Notes under the pieces: model-generated | Told to the model about the DNA's origin: nothing | The model's database searches: none | The model's input: only the letters and a program-made list of their open reading frames with translations | Origin: Ignavibacteriales bacterium | Lineage (GTDB): Bacteria; Bacteroidota; Ignavibacteria; T3Sed10-11 | Assembly (NCBI GenBank): GCA_003562775.1 | Contig: PWTU01000190.1 | Coordinates: forward strand, 1-64,000 | DNA: 64,000 nt | Reading direction: 5' to 3' | Shown: piece by piece, positions 49,156 through 58,871 of the stretch | Position numbering within the stretch: position 1 is the stretch's first letter | Layout: each line of letters opens with the position of its first letter | Position numbers and translations under genes: made by a program

Positions 49156-49782
49156 ATGCGCGCAATAATCCTGAGGTTCGGTATACTTCTTGTGGGAGTG
49201 TCGATACTTTCTGCCCAGCAAAATGTTGTGCAGAATGTGCAGAGAATGTATCAAACCATTGACAATGCGGTGATAGAATATGAACAGATAGTAGAATTTC
49301 CGGTGACGCGAACGGAGCAGACCTTCGAGGGGGTAGTGTATATGATAAGACCGGATTATTATCGCATCGAATCGGAGCAACAAACAGTAGTAACCGACGG
49401 GAAAACAATTTGGTCGTACAATCCTTTTACCGAACAGGTGATTGTTGACCTTTTCAAGGATGATGAACAAATGTTTACGCCGGACCGTTTTTTATTAAAT
49501 ATTCCCGATGATTTTTATGTAACCGTCGGAGACAGAGAAAATGTAGATGGGAAGTCGCTTATATCATTGCGGCTCGTCCCGAAAGACGATCATCAGTTTG
49601 TACGCTCAATGCGTATGTGGGTTGATGAGAGCGGATGGGTTGTTCGCAAGGCAGAGGTAGTCGATCTAAATGAGAACAAGACCACGTATCGCGTCCGTGA
49701 CGTTCAAATTAATGTGGGTGTTGATATGGATTTATTTTCCTATCAACCGCCGGAAAATGCTGAAATTATAGATTTACGTTAA
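49156..49782 (+). CDS. lolA: LolA-like outer membrane lipoprotein carrier protein
   Basis: FEGVVYMIRPDYYRIESEQQTVVTDGKTIWSYNPFTEQVIVD. Confidence 0.88.
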   Translation: MRAIILRFGILLVGVSILSAQQNVVQNVQRMYQTIDNAVIEYEQIVEFPVTRTEQTFEGVVYMIRPDYYRIESEQQTVVTDGKTIWSYNPFTEQVIVDLFKDDEQMFTPDRFLLNIPDDFYVTVGDRENVDGKSLISLRLVPKDDHQFVRSMRMWVDESGWVVRKAEVVDLNENKTTYRVRDVQINVGVDMDLFSYQPPENAEIIDLR

Positions 49783-49797
49783 CAAAACCGATAACGG

Positions 49798-50886
49798 ATG
49801 ACATATCGTTTACGCACACTCACCAATTTCATAATAGGTATTATTCTCACCGGTATATTGCTTTCTGTTGCATTTCGTGGTACGGATTTTTCCGCGCTAT
49901 GGGATATAATACAAAACGTCAATTTTTGGTGGATATTAACTGCTTTTCCGCTATTGATGCTCAGCCATTATGTAAGGGCGTGGAGATGGCAGCTTTTGCT
50001 TGTTCCGGTGAAAGATCGTGTTGAGAGAAAAAATGCATTCTCATCACTGCTTATCGGATATATGACAAACAATGTTGTTCCCCGGGTCGGAGAATTTCTT
50101 CGTCCGTATATGTTGGGGAAAATTGAAAACATATCAAAGGCATCCGCGTTCGGTTCGGTATTTATCGAACGAATGATCGATTTGATATCGCTGCTTCTGG
50201 GTATCGGTCTATTGTTCGTTATATTTCAAAAAACCATAACGGATCAGTTTCCCTGGTGGGGAACGCTTATCGTGACGGTGGTCGTAATCACTATCATTGC
50301 AATAATTACAATATCGCTTCTATTGTACAAGCGGGAATTGATATTTAATATTGCAAAAATATTTTTGTTTCCTTTTTCAGATCGTATTAAACAAAGAACT
50401 GAGGAAATATTTCACTCATTCGTCGACGGAATGATGATAATACGTCAACGCAGAAATATGATATCGATTATTGTGTTGACTTTCGCTATGTGGGCTCTAT
50501 ACATTCTAACGGCATACCTTCCGTTGTTTGCGTTTGATCTGGGGGATGCTCCGATTAATATTGTAACCGGTTTTGTACTCACTATGGTGACTTCAATAAG
50601 CGTCATAGTACCGACTCCCGGAGCAACGGGATCGTATCATACATTTACCGTTGAGATGTTAACACGAGTTTACGGTATTCAGCGGGAGGTTGCCCTCGGG
50701 TATGCTACGCTTACGCACGCGGTCGGATATTTTTCCGTTATAATTGTTGGATTATGCTATGTTTTTCGTCTGAAGCTTCGGTTTCAAGATTTTCTTCGAC
50801 AGGTTGACACAGATAATCAGGACGGGGAGCCGGAAATTGATCATGTATCAGCTTCGCAATTTGATATAAAGAAACCCTATGATTAG
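49798..50886 (+). CDS. UPF0104 / lysylphosphatidylglycerol synthase TM-region family membrane protein
   Basis: LSHYVRAWRWQLLL, GYMTNNVVPRVGEFLRPYMLG, SVFIERMIDLISLL, VPTPGATGSYHTF. Confidence 0.88.
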   Translation: MTYRLRTLTNFIIGIILTGILLSVAFRGTDFSALWDIIQNVNFWWILTAFPLLMLSHYVRAWRWQLLLVPVKDRVERKNAFSSLLIGYMTNNVVPRVGEFLRPYMLGKIENISKASAFGSVFIERMIDLISLLLGIGLLFVIFQKTITDQFPWWGTLIVTVVVITIIAIITISLLLYKRELIFNIAKIFLFPFSDRIKQRTEEIFHSFVDGMMIIRQRRNMISIIVLTFAMWALYILTAYLPLFAFDLGDAPINIVTGFVLTMVTSISVIVPTPGATGSYHTFTVEMLTRVYGIQREVALGYATLTHAVGYFSVIIVGLCYVFRLKLRFQDFLRQVDTDNQDGEPEIDHVSASQFDIKKPYD

Positions 50887-51571
50887 AAGAATTGTATATA
50901 TTGTTCTCTTTGCAACAATTTGCTGGGGTTTCGCTGCCGCTCAAACAAATGGTACGAGTGATCAGACGGTTTTCGGTTACCGGTTTGGTGTCGGAGGTGG
51001 AATGGGCGTCAGTGCAATCAGCATCAATGATCTGACATCGTATTTAAATGTAATTCACGTACCGGATATAATTAATAGAGTCTCGGAGTTTAGTGCCGCC
51101 GTGGAATTTTTCGGATCATTTGATTTGTTTTTGCATACCGATTATGGGGCAGGGTTGGAATATTCCTATTTACTCGGCTCCCATACTATTGAAACCGGTT
51201 TTGGATCCAACGTATTTAGTTATTCATATCATATGCCCTTGTTGCTGGGCCACTACATTGTTGCCGGTTCGGAGTATTTTTTCAAATTCGGCGGTGGCAT
51301 TGGGTATATTCTGTCACGGTATAAAGAGGATGTGACCGAGTTCCCGGAGCCATTAATATATACCGGCGGTGGCGTCGGCGGGAAATTGCAAGCAGTTGGT
51401 CATACGCCGTTTGGTGAAAGTCTCTTCGGATATATAGGCGTAGAAATGCGTTTTGCATTACCCGGTTCAGTAACCGACGATGAAGGGAACACGCTAACCG
51501 ACGGACGCGAAGATGTGTCTCTGAATTTTTTTTCTTTTGGTCTTAAATTCGGATTAATGTTCTATTTTTAA
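50879..51571 (+). CDS. Predicted outer-membrane beta-barrel protein
   Basis: Signal peptide, alternating amphipathic strands, terminal aromatic residue (LNFFSFGLKFGLMFYF). Confidence 0.65.
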   Translation: MIRRIVYIVLFATICWGFAAAQTNGTSDQTVFGYRFGVGGGMGVSAISINDLTSYLNVIHVPDIINRVSEFSAAVEFFGSFDLFLHTDYGAGLEYSYLLGSHTIETGFGSNVFSYSYHMPLLLGHYIVAGSEYFFKFGGGIGYILSRYKEDVTEFPEPLIYTGGGVGGKLQAVGHTPFGESLFGYIGVEMRFALPGSVTDDEGNTLTDGREDVSLNFFSFGLKFGLMFYF

Positions 51572-51582
51572 AAAGGAGGGAT

Positions 51583-52398
51583 ATGTCATATTTCGATGCA
51601 TTTATTCTCGGATTGGTACAAGGATTAACTGAATTTTTGCCCGTGAGCAGTTCAGGACATCTGGTGCTCGGGCAGGAAGTACTTGGTGTTCTTCAAGCAG
51701 ATAATATTACATTTGAGGTATTTGTACATTTTGGGACCCTATTCAGCATACTTGCAATTTTTTGGAAAGATGTTCTCCGGATATTATCGTCGCTATTTAA
51801 AGGAGTTAAACAACCGTCAAAGATTTCATCATTTTTAAAGGAAGATGAACACTTCAAACTTGCCGTACTTATTGTAGTCGGTTCTATACCCGCTGCGATA
51901 ATCGGCCTCTCATTCAAGCCATACGTGGAGCGGGCTTTTTCGGATGTTAATCTTGTCGGTGTTATGCTCATGGTCACGGGTTTGGTACTATTTCTTACCC
52001 GACTTGCGAGGCCGAAACCCGATAAATTGGTCGGCTGGGGAACCGCTATATTTATCGGATTTGCCCAGGCATTAGCCGTTATGCCGGGAATTTCAAGAGC
52101 CGGGATGACTATTAGCGCCGGTCTATTTGCGGGTGTCGCACGGGAAGAAGCTGCGCGTTATTCATTTCTTTTAGCACTGCCTGCAATATTCGGAGCAACA
52201 TTACTTGAAACGTTTGAGATAACCTCAGCGCCTCTCGAAAAACAATTTATTATCGTATTGATTATCGGGACCATAGCAGCATTTATTGCCGGGTATATTG
52301 CAATCAAAACCATTTTTATTGTATTGAAACGCGATAAGTTTAGCTATTTTTCATTTTATTGTTTAACTGTAGGTTTAATTGTTATATTAGTATCATAA
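51583..52398 (+). CDS. uppP: Undecaprenyl-diphosphatase (BacA type)
   Basis: LGLVQGLTEFLPVSSSGHLVLGQ, ALAVMPGISRAGMTISAGLFAG; SD AAGGAGG. Confidence 0.96.
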   Translation: MSYFDAFILGLVQGLTEFLPVSSSGHLVLGQEVLGVLQADNITFEVFVHFGTLFSILAIFWKDVLRILSSLFKGVKQPSKISSFLKEDEHFKLAVLIVVGSIPAAIIGLSFKPYVERAFSDVNLVGVMLMVTGLVLFLTRLARPKPDKLVGWGTAIFIGFAQALAVMPGISRAGMTISAGLFAGVAREEAARYSFLLALPAIFGATLLETFEITSAPLEKQFIIVLIIGTIAAFIAGYIAIKTIFIVLKRDKFSYFSFYCLTVGLIVILVS

Positions 52399-52408
52399 AT
52401 GATCGGAG

Positions 52409-53041
52409 GTGTGTATGTTCAACAAAATTTTCTTAATCATGGCAATTGTTACATCGCTTGCGATAATCGTTGCTTGCGGACAACAAGAGAATGGAAATGA
52501 TATGGAACGGGAACAAAGAATGCCCGGTGAACCGGTAACCGATGATTCGCTTGTCGTGATTGAAACGACAAAAGGTACGATTCAAATTGAATTGTTCACC
52601 GAACAGGCGCCGAAGCATTCAGATAATTTTAAAAAGCTTGCACGCGAAGGTTTTTATAATGGTACGATATTTCATCGCGTAATTCCCGGATTCGTTGTAC
52701 AGGGCGGCGACCCGAATTCCCGGTCGGAAGATCGAGCTTTACACGGCCGTGGCGGGCCCGGCTATACGATTCCCGCGGAAATCGGTATCGACCACAAACG
52801 AAGCTATGTTGCAGCGGCGCGCCTCGGTGATCAGGTAAATCCCGAACGCGAGTCCAGCGGCAGCCAATTTTACATTTGCCTTACCGATCTTCCTAACCTC
52901 GACGGTGCGTACACCGTATTCGGACGCGTTGTCGAAGGGATGGATGTTGTCGATGCAATTGCACAAGTTGAGACGGATATGAACGATAATCCCGTCGAAC
53001 GAATTGAAATGGTACAAGTATCACTAATTCCGAAAGAATAA
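52409..53041 (+). CDS. Cyclophilin-type peptidyl-prolyl cis-trans isomerase (lipoprotein)
   Basis: Lipobox AIIVACGQQ; GTIQIELFTEQAPKHSDNFKKLAREGFYNGTIFHRVIPGFVVQGGDP. Confidence 0.94.
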   Translation: MCMFNKIFLIMAIVTSLAIIVACGQQENGNDMEREQRMPGEPVTDDSLVVIETTKGTIQIELFTEQAPKHSDNFKKLAREGFYNGTIFHRVIPGFVVQGGDPNSRSEDRALHGRGGPGYTIPAEIGIDHKRSYVAAARLGDQVNPERESSGSQFYICLTDLPNLDGAYTVFGRVVEGMDVVDAIAQVETDMNDNPVERIEMVQVSLIPKE

Positions 53042-53044
53042 ATT

Positions 53045-54532
53045 ATGAACAACCGTCAAGAATTTTTCACCTCACGGTGGGGAATGATTCTTGCGGTGAT
53101 TGGGATTGCGGTGGGAACCGGCAATATCTGGCGTTTTCCCCGCATCGTTGCACAGAATGACGGCGGATCATTTCTTATACCCTGGGTAATTTTTCTTTTC
53201 ATCTGGTCGATCCCGCTAATTATTACCGAGATCGCTATAGGTAAGAAAACACGTAAAGGAACCGTCGGAGCGCTTTCCGAGATGGCCGGAGAGAAATTCG
53301 GGTGGATGGGTGCTTTTGTCGGATTCGTTGCAACCGCTATAATGTTCTATTATGCAGTGGTGGCTGGATGGTGTATTAAATATTTATATACATCATTCAC
53401 CGGGTCAATTGTTACGACGGCGGATCATGTTGCATTATGGGATTCCTTCACGGCCGGTTATCAACCGTTGTTTTTCCATGCAATTGCAATGCTGGTCGGT
53501 GTCTATATAATTTACCGGGGTGTGGTTGAAGGCATCGAACGGTGGAATCGTATTCTTGTTCCCTCGCTGCTGGTGATGTTGTTGATACTGGCTGTACGTG
53601 CGATCACACTCGACGGTGCGATGGAGGGGATCGTCTATTTATTCACGCCGAATCTCGAGCGATTATTCGATCACCGGATCTGGCTGCAAGCGCTTACGCA
53701 AAATGCCTGGGATACAGGCGCCGGTTGGGGTTTGATCCTGACATATGCTATTTATCTCAGGAAACGGGAAGATATGGCGCTTAATGCTGCGGTAACCGGG
53801 TTAAGCAACAACTCGGTTTCGCTGCTTGCAGCTATTATCGTTTTTGCTACGATATTCGGGATCGCAGGAGCGGCGGGGGTCGAAGAGCTTGAAATCGGAA
53901 CGGGAAGCACGAACATCGGAATGGCATTTATCTTTTTACCGCAATTATTCACGCAGATGCCCGGCGGCGTCATTGTCCAAAGTTTTTTCTCCAGCATCTT
54001 CTTTTTATCACTCAGTGTCGCGGCGATTAGTTCGTTAATTTCTATGATCGAGCTTGCCGTTCGCGTTTTTATGGATATGGGATTACACCGCCGTAATGCA
54101 ATAGTAATCGTCGGTTCGTTAGGATTTCTCTTTGGAATCCCTTCAGCGCTAAGTTTGACCGTTTTTTATAATCAGGATTGGGTATGGGGCATTGCTTTGA
54201 TGATAAGCGGTGGATTTATCTCTTTTTCGGTGATTAAATACGGTGTCGATAAATTCCGGCGTGAAGTCGTCAACGGTGAGGGTTCGGATGTAAAAATCGG
54301 AAAATGGTATAATATAGTTATAGCGATTCTTATACCACTGCAGGTGATCGTGTTGATCGTATGGTGGCTTTATTCATCCACGCAATGGGACCCCGATGGC
54401 TGGTGGAATCCGTTCGGTGCTGAAACGCTCGGCACCTGTTTGTTTCAATGGGGAATCATCCTCGCATTATTTATAGGTTTCAATAAGATTATAGTCCGCC
54501 GTACTATGAATCACACAACAAAAAAAACATAA
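53045..54532 (+). CDS. Sodium-dependent neurotransmitter:sodium symporter (SNF/NSS) family transporter
   Basis: FFTSRWGMILAVIGIAVGTGNIWRFPRIVAQNDGGSFLIPW, TQNAWDTGAGWGLILTYAIYLRKREDM. Confidence 0.94.
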   Translation: MNNRQEFFTSRWGMILAVIGIAVGTGNIWRFPRIVAQNDGGSFLIPWVIFLFIWSIPLIITEIAIGKKTRKGTVGALSEMAGEKFGWMGAFVGFVATAIMFYYAVVAGWCIKYLYTSFTGSIVTTADHVALWDSFTAGYQPLFFHAIAMLVGVYIIYRGVVEGIERWNRILVPSLLVMLLILAVRAITLDGAMEGIVYLFTPNLERLFDHRIWLQALTQNAWDTGAGWGLILTYAIYLRKREDMALNAAVTGLSNNSVSLLAAIIVFATIFGIAGAAGVEELEIGTGSTNIGMAFIFLPQLFTQMPGGVIVQSFFSSIFFLSLSVAAISSLISMIELAVRVFMDMGLHRRNAIVIVGSLGFLFGIPSALSLTVFYNQDWVWGIALMISGGFISFSVIKYGVDKFRREVVNGEGSDVKIGKWYNIVIAILIPLQVIVLIVWWLYSSTQWDPDGWWNPFGAETLGTCLFQWGIILALFIGFNKIIVRRTMNHTTKKT

Positions 54533-54539
54533 TTATCCT

Positions 54540-54659
54540 ATGGAACTTGCTACTTTACTTACAATGATTTTCACACTCGGCGTTGTCTGGGGCGGATGTA
54601 TATTTGTCGTTCTGCTCGCAATGAAACGTGAGAGGATTAAAAAAGATAATGAAAAGTAG
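54540..54659 (+). CDS. MetS-like NSS transporter small subunit (not in the ORF track)
   Basis: 39-aa ORF MELATLLTMIFTLGVVWGGCIFVVLLAMKRERIKKDNEK, single TM helix with charged tail, 7 nt after the NSS transporter; overlaps the holA start. Confidence 0.75.
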   Translation: MELATLLTMIFTLGVVWGGCIFVVLLAMKRERIKKDNEK

Positions 54660-55716
54660 GAGACCGAAAAAACCTCCGCGGCTTTCAATCGATGATTTGC
54701 AGGAGGCGGTGAAACAAAATAACATTGCACCGTGCTATTTGTTTGCCGGGCCTGAGCTCTTCACGACGGATGAGGCGGTAACACTGCTATGCGACGCGAT
54801 CGTTCCGGTTGAACAGCGAAGTTTTAATTATGACGTTTTGTACGGATATGAAGTGGATGTGAACGAAGTGATAGCTCTCGCTTCGTCGTATCCGATGATG
54901 GGAGAGAAGCGGATGGTCGTGGTGAAGGAGCTCGATAAATTAAATAAATCCGATATGCTGACGTCCTATATAAAGAACCCACTCGATTCAACCGTTTTAA
55001 TTCTTATTAGTGAATCACCCGATTTCCGGAAGAATCCGTTTCGCATTTTTGATGAGAAGAGAATACTTGATTGTAAACCCGTGTACGATAATCAGGTGCC
55101 GCAATGGATAATGAAACGAGTTAAACGATACAAGAAGTCCATACTACCGGAAGCGGCGACAATGCTTGCAGCATATACCGGAACGGCTCTTCGGCAGGTT
55201 GCGAATGAACTCGAAAAACTGGATATTTATACGGCGGATCGGAAAGAAATTTCCATAGACGATGTTCATGCAGTGGTCGGAGTTACGAAGGCGTTTAATA
55301 TTTTTGAACTCTATAAAGCTATAGGATTCAAAGACGCATCGAATGCAATTAATATCCTGGACAGAATGCTCGAACGTGGTGAAAGCCCGGTGATGATAAT
55401 AACTATGCTTACGCGTCTTTTCTCACAGATAGCCAAGCTTGGCGATCTCGAATCGAAAAATGTTCCGAAACAGAAGATCGCGAGCGACTTGAAAATTAAC
55501 CCTTTTTTTCTCGATGAATATTTCGGTTATCTGAAAAAACATCCGCCGGACTCGATCGCCGGCAGATTTAAATCTTTGCTGAGTGCGGATACAGCATTAA
55601 AAACTACAAATAAAGACCCGCGCCTTATTTTATCGATACTTATATATCATCTAATGGATAAGGATACCGGTTCTCTTGATATAATTAACGAATTAGAAGG
55701 TCAGTTCATTGGGTGA
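54649..55716 (+). CDS. holA: DNA polymerase III subunit delta
   Basis: PCYLFAGPELFTTDEAV, NYDVLYG, KRMVVVKELDKL, ALRQVANELEKLDIYTA, ITMLTRLFSQIAKL. Start moved from the track's 54628 to ATG 54649 (MKSRRPKKPPRL). Confidence 0.92.
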   Translation: MKSRRPKKPPRLSIDDLQEAVKQNNIAPCYLFAGPELFTTDEAVTLLCDAIVPVEQRSFNYDVLYGYEVDVNEVIALASSYPMMGEKRMVVVKELDKLNKSDMLTSYIKNPLDSTVLILISESPDFRKNPFRIFDEKRILDCKPVYDNQVPQWIMKRVKRYKKSILPEAATMLAAYTGTALRQVANELEKLDIYTADRKEISIDDVHAVVGVTKAFNIFELYKAIGFKDASNAINILDRMLERGESPVMIITMLTRLFSQIAKLGDLESKNVPKQKIASDLKINPFFLDEYFGYLKKHPPDSIAGRFKSLLSADTALKTTNKDPRLILSILIYHLMDKDTGSLDIINELEGQFIG

Positions 55717-57265
55717 GATTCGGTCATTTTTTGATTTTTCAGGAACAGCATCTGCCGAGTGGCGTTTGTTCTTATTGATGTTAATCGGATTATTTTTATT
55801 TGTAGTGATTGCAGAAGTGCTCCGGAAGATAACATCGCTCACCGGGAATACGACGAGGAAAATAGTTCACATACTTGTCGGGATATTCGTATTTTTCGTA
55901 CCAATTCTGTTTATCTCACCGGTTCCGGGCCTTCTGATGTCGGTGCTTTTTATTTGTATGAATTATTTTTCCGTACGTTTTCGTTTGTTTAAAGGGATGG
56001 ATGATACAACCCGTCAAACATATGGTACCGTGTATTTTCCGCTTGCCTTTTTTATACTCATTCTTTTTTTCTGGAATTCTTATCCTGTTATAATTTCAAC
56101 ATCAATTCTCATTCTCGGACTTGCTGATGCGGCAGCATCTTTTGTGGGGGAAAGAGTAAGAAATCCACGGTTTTTTACTTTTACCGCTGACAGAAAATCA
56201 TTACAGGGAAGCAGTGCAATGTTCATCGTTGCATTCATTGTCACGGCAGGATGTCTTTTATGGTATCCTTTTTCAATGCCGTCCGAAGCTCTGCTTGCCG
56301 GCTCATCGGTTGCTTTTATACTTGCATTGTCGTTTGTTGTTGCATCGGTCGCTACCGTTGTCGAAGCTCTTTCCGTCAGAGGGTTTGATAATCTGTTTAT
56401 ACCGCTGAGTGCTTCGATAATATTGTATGTCGGTCTGGAAGGAGCGGGATCAATTGAAATACAATTGTTTGTCGGATTTGTCTTTGCTGCATTGATTAGT
56501 ATAGCATCGTTGCGGGTGGGTTTTCTTTCACCCAACGGCGCCGCAGCAACATTTCTGATGGCTGTGATTATATTCGGTATCGGTGGATGGAAGTGGACTA
56601 TCCCGATGCTTACATTTTTTATGCTGTCGAGTATAATCTCCAGGATGAAAAGCAAACGGAAGGAAGCCGCTGAACTTGTTTTTGAGAAATCACACCGCCG
56701 CGATATGTGGCAGGTAGCTGCAAACGGAGGTCTTGCATCGGTTTTTGTGTTATTGGAATTTATTATGCCACATCCTGTGTGGTATTTTGCTTATCTCGGT
56801 GCGGTTGCGGCGGCAACGGCGGATACGTGGGGTACGGAATTCGGAGTATCATTCAGCTCGGGAGCGAGGAGTATTATTACGTTTCGAAAAGTACCGCTCG
56901 GAACGTCGGGAGGAGTATCGATTACCGGTACCGTTGCGGGACTTGCAGGAGGTGCAATAATTGCATTAAGTGGCTACACCTGGTATCACCAGACTATAGA
57001 AATAATACCATCGTCGTTTATTCTCGTCGGGTTAATAGCCGGTTCAGGTGTTGCGGGAAGTTTATTCGATAGCTATCTTGGCGCTATGTACCAGGCAATA
57101 TACAAATGTCCGGAATGTGAAAATCTGACCGAGCGGAAACACCACTGCGGAAAACCGACAAAAAGGGTGCAAGGATTTACCTGGATTACGAATGACTATG
57201 TTAACTTTGCCTGCACATCGATGGGATCGTCCGTTGCTATTCTGTTATATTTTATGCATATCTGA
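55709..57265 (+). CDS. Fusion of phytol/dolichol kinase-like (VTE5-like) domain and DUF92 (VTE6/TMEM19-like) domain
   Basis: N-terminal NTTRKIVHILVGIFVFFVP and ILGLADAAASFVGERV...RKSLQGSSAMFIVAFIV (CTP-dependent prenol-kinase-like); C-terminal LGAVAAATADTWGTEFGV...PLGTSGGVSITGTVAGLAGG and GSLFDSYLGAMYQA (DUF92). Confidence 0.88.
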   Translation: MGEIRSFFDFSGTASAEWRLFLLMLIGLFLFVVIAEVLRKITSLTGNTTRKIVHILVGIFVFFVPILFISPVPGLLMSVLFICMNYFSVRFRLFKGMDDTTRQTYGTVYFPLAFFILILFFWNSYPVIISTSILILGLADAAASFVGERVRNPRFFTFTADRKSLQGSSAMFIVAFIVTAGCLLWYPFSMPSEALLAGSSVAFILALSFVVASVATVVEALSVRGFDNLFIPLSASIILYVGLEGAGSIEIQLFVGFVFAALISIASLRVGFLSPNGAAATFLMAVIIFGIGGWKWTIPMLTFFMLSSIISRMKSKRKEAAELVFEKSHRRDMWQVAANGGLASVFVLLEFIMPHPVWYFAYLGAVAAATADTWGTEFGVSFSSGARSIITFRKVPLGTSGGVSITGTVAGLAGGAIIALSGYTWYHQTIEIIPSSFILVGLIAGSGVAGSLFDSYLGAMYQAIYKCPECENLTERKHHCGKPTKRVQGFTWITNDYVNFACTSMGSSVAILLYFMHI

Positions 57266-57325
57266 TTAGCATATAGTATAGTTTTTATCATTCATTACCA
57301 TTACTAATATCGGAGGAGCAACGCT

Positions 57326-57994
57326 ATGGGACAGTTTAACGGTATATTCGAATCATTGAATCAATTCTGGATCGATGTCGGGGGCTTTCTTCCGAACCTA
57401 CTTGTTGCATTTGTACTGCTTATTGTCGGATGGATAATTGCGAAAGTGGTGAGGAGTATAACTATCCGGGGACTCCGGTTTCTCCGGGTGGATGTGTTTG
57501 CGGAACGCTCGGGTATTGAAGGTTTTCTGCTCAAAGGAGGAGTTCGTTTTACGGCCGTTACACTTATTGCCGCGTTAGTTTATTGGACAATATTTTTTGT
57601 TGTTTTTCTTGCGGTGTTAAATACTCTCGGTCTTGATATCGCGGCGGAGTTGTTCAATCAAATTATACTGTATATTCCCAATGTAATTGTTGCAATTGCA
57701 TTGCTTATTTTTGGAACACTCTTTGCTCAATTTATTCAAAGTGCATTATTTACCTATCTGAATAATGTGGGGGTAGGCGGTGCGCGTCTCGTGAGCGGTA
57801 TCGCAAAGTATGCTATCATCGTTTTTGTCGTCTCTATCGTGCTTGAACAACTTGCTATCGGAGGGGAAATACTCGTCTCCGCATTTCAGATAGCTTTCGG
57901 CGCCCTCTGTTTGGCTCTTGCTTTGGCTTTCGGATTGGGTGGGAGAGACTGGGCCGCACGTGTTATTGATAATGCCGCGAAGAAGGCAAATTAA
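57326..57994 (+). CDS. Conserved TM-helix protein related to small-conductance mechanosensitive channels
   Basis: 222 aa; LLIVGWIIAKVVRSITIRGLRFL, ALALAFGLGGRDWAARVID. Confidence 0.82.
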   Translation: MGQFNGIFESLNQFWIDVGGFLPNLLVAFVLLIVGWIIAKVVRSITIRGLRFLRVDVFAERSGIEGFLLKGGVRFTAVTLIAALVYWTIFFVVFLAVLNTLGLDIAAELFNQIILYIPNVIVAIALLIFGTLFAQFIQSALFTYLNNVGVGGARLVSGIAKYAIIVFVVSIVLEQLAIGGEILVSAFQIAFGALCLALALAFGLGGRDWAARVIDNAAKKAN

Positions 57995-58006
57995 CGGGAG
58001 AGACAT

Positions 58007-58855
58007 ATGATTCTGGATTGCCATGTACATATCAACAATTATTCGGATGAAACAAAAGATGCAACTGCGAACACATTCGAAGAATTACAAAACACAATGC
58101 GCAGGAATAGAATCGACGCTGCAATGATTTTGACATCGTATAAAGTTAATCCCGGCCGTCCGTCAACAAAGCAGGTAGTTCGACTCACTGAAAACCTGAA
58201 CCATATCTATGTCGTTGCGGGTATCAGCTATCTGAATTTTCATTTGGATTATCTTGTCGAATTGCGGGATTATTTAAAGGACAGAACGGTACGGGGATTG
58301 AAATTATATCCGGGATATGAGCCGTTCTACCCGAACGACGAGATCCTTCACCCCGTGTATGAGCTTGCGGAGGAGTTCGATGTGCCGGTCATGATTCATA
58401 CGGGCGACACCTATTCCCCGACAGGAAAAATTAAATACTCACATCCGATCCATGTCGATGATGTGGCCGTCGATTTTCCGAATGTGAAATTTATTATCTG
58501 TCATCTCGGGAATCCGTGGACCCGCGATACAATGGAAGTGGTATATAAAAACGAAAATGTGTATACCGATGTTTCCGGGCTTGTACTTGGTAATTTTACC
58601 GATCGGTTCGAGGTCTTTATGCGGAAACAATTGCAGGAAATGATTTTATATGGTGTTAATCCGAATCATGTGTTATACGGAACCGATTGGCCTATCTGTA
58701 CGATGGAAACGTATCTCAAATTTATCAATGAGCTAAAACTCCCGCTGGATGATAAGAAGAAAATATTCTGGGAGAACGGTGCAAAATTATTCAAACTTTC
58801 TCGATCTGATTCCCAGCTTAATAGAGGATCCATGTGGGATTTTCTGAAAACCTGA
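58007..58855 (+). CDS. Amidohydrolase family (TIM-barrel metal-dependent hydrolase)
   Basis: ILDCHVHINNY, VRGLKLYPGYEPF, VPVMIHTGDTYSP, KFIICHLGNPW, VLYGTDWPI. Confidence 0.9.
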   Translation: MILDCHVHINNYSDETKDATANTFEELQNTMRRNRIDAAMILTSYKVNPGRPSTKQVVRLTENLNHIYVVAGISYLNFHLDYLVELRDYLKDRTVRGLKLYPGYEPFYPNDEILHPVYELAEEFDVPVMIHTGDTYSPTGKIKYSHPIHVDDVAVDFPNVKFIICHLGNPWTRDTMEVVYKNENVYTDVSGLVLGNFTDRFEVFMRKQLQEMILYGVNPNHVLYGTDWPICTMETYLKFINELKLPLDDKKKIFWENGAKLFKLSRSDSQLNRGSMWDFLKT

Positions 58856-58871
58856 AATTTAAGGATATGAA

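Noticed and set aside
49118-49470. Overlapping minus-strand ORFs opposite ftsK 3' end and lolA
   Set aside because: Antisense to lolA/ftsK, multiple frames open only because of composition.
56080-56655. 191-aa minus-strand ORF inside the VTE5/VTE6-like fusion gene
   Set aside because: Shadow ORF opposite a well-supported membrane protein; no recognisable motif.
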